NCBI GenBank assembly: GCA_945492685.1
Contig: CALYUZ010000051.1
Location: forward strand, 1-6,242
Direction of reading: 5' to 3'
Source of the DNA: an uncultured Methanomassiliicoccaceae archaeon
Lineage (GTDB): Archaea > Thermoplasmatota > Thermoplasmata > Methanomassiliicoccales > Methanomethylophilaceae
Length of the DNA: 6,242 bases
The translations under genes were made by a program, and so were the position numbers. A model generated the notes under the pieces. That model was not told where the DNA came from and searched no databases. It saw only the letters and a list, made by a program, of their open reading frames with translations. This document shows, piece after piece, positions 5,874 to 6,242 of this stretch; the stretch's first letter is position 1, and each line of letters starts with the position of its first letter.

Positions 5874-6242
5874 GTTCCTGAACTCCCTGATCCTCTCCAG
5901 GAGTTTGGTGTCGGAAGGTTCGTCGGATGAATATAAAATATAAACTCCTTCTTAACTTTAAAAGCCGCGAATCTCTTTTCTTCCGGTTCAAAGTTTTCCG
6001 GATTCGGGAATTTGTATTTTGTAATAAGCAAAAGTAAAACAGTGATGCCACCCGGAACCGCAAGCACGGCAAAGCACCTTGAATATATTTCAAAGTTACT
6101 GCCCTCCGTTTTAAAAAGCATGACAACATAAAGCAGTACCGGCCCTAGAAAAGCGCCGATCTGGTCAAGAACTTCCTGTATTCCGAAGCTTTTGCCCACG
6201 CCTTCCTGAGAAGCCGCAAAGGACATTATTGTGTCCTTTGCG
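5810..6242 (-). CDS. MFS transporter fragment, broken at its C-terminal side by the junction
   Basis: The frame enters from the right edge (no start in the window; the ATG at 6226 is internal) and encodes a major facilitator superfamily segment. It shows a soluble loop with SQEGVGKSFGIQEVLDQIG, a membrane helix with the GAFLGP motif (about LGPVLLYVVMLF), a second helix (about VLAVPGGITVLLLLI) and a charged loop (KYKFPNPENFEPEEKR) ending in KKEFIFYI. This resembles the middle of a 12-helix transporter, with the second half missing. From about 5930 leftward the frame runs into TerB DNA read out of frame and adds about 39 low-complexity residues before a stop at 5812-5810; these are not transporter sequence. 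The codons (AAA, TTT, ATA, ATT, GAA) are clearly more A/T-ending than in the other genes. The transported substrate cannot be told. Confidence 0.68.
   Translation of the reverse strand, partial: AKDTIMSFAASQEGVGKSFGIQEVLDQIGAFLGPVLLYVVMLFKTEGSNFEIYSRCFAVLAVPGGITVLLLLITKYKFPNPENFEPEEKRFAAFKVKKEFIFYIHPTNLPTPNSWRGSGSSGTWTGGNASTSRQATGHPIMGS
5925..5945. other. Junction between MFS and TerB coding DNA
   Basis: To the right, the minus strand reads as MFS protein up to KKEFIFYI; to the left, a different frame reads as TerB-family protein (SSDEPSDTKLLERIREFRN, then the start at 5873). Base composition and codon use change at the same place. The joining stretch is a short A/T-only run (around 5931-5942) with no visible target duplication, inverted repeat or attachment site. 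It is either a real insertion or deletion end by illegitimate joining, or a chimeric assembly join. Confidence 0.6.

Noticed and set aside
5810..5930. C-terminal 39 residues of the MFS reading frame as a novel protein domain
   Set aside because: They are TerB coding DNA read in a wrong frame after the junction.

Overview
The window carries a three-component defence-type operon on the minus strand, cut on its upstream side by a piece of unrelated DNA. The three conserved genes read, in transcription order, TerB_N/TerB_C protein (5873-4698), BrxD-like/DUF2791 P-loop ATPase (3608-2313) and Lhr-like superfamily II helicase (2316-172). From memory of the families, this composition is that of the Shango anti-phage system (SngA TerB-like protein, SngB ATPase, SngC helicase). 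The ATPase-helicase pair also resembles BrxD/BrxHI of BREX. No search was run. The codon style (G/C-ending codons, Arg mostly AGG, ATGA-coupled genes, weak or absent Shine-Dalgarno sites) suggests a moderately GC-rich archaeon, perhaps Methanomassiliicoccales. That placement is inference, not proof.

Layout from right to left, following transcription. 6242 to about 5930 is an A/T-richer fragment of an MFS transporter, open at the window edge and broken at its C-terminal side. At about 5925-5945 it joins the TerB gene inside coding sequence of both, so the true TerB start may be missing. The full TerB protein ends with a TerB_C tail (tail A). Then comes a 175-nt stretch with a doubtful 60-codon ORF. 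Next is a 187-codon orphan ORF (4522-3959) made of an acidic linker plus two further copies of the TerB_C tail (B1, closely like A, and B2, diverged). After it, 350 nt hold a TATA-like box, a four-unit 11-bp tandem repeat containing a perfect palindrome, and an in-frame but start-less TerB_C tail remnant (C, itself internally duplicated). Its stop codon overlaps the ATPase start as ATGA. ATPase and helicase follow, again coupled by ATGA. The last 171 nt (171-1) are non-coding and hold a second 11-bp-phased repeat array built on GGTAGG.

The most unusual feature is the gap between TerB and ATPase. In a simple three-gene operon TerB would run straight into the ATPase through ATGA. Here about 1.1 kb of extra or leftover TerB C-terminal modules lies between them: five recognisable tail units (A, B1, B2, C1, C2) of which only A is on a full TerB protein. 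This looks like tandem duplication or tail replacement, comparable in layout to orphan C-terminal cassettes of Rhs/CdiA systems. Whether it drives variation of the defence protein is inference.
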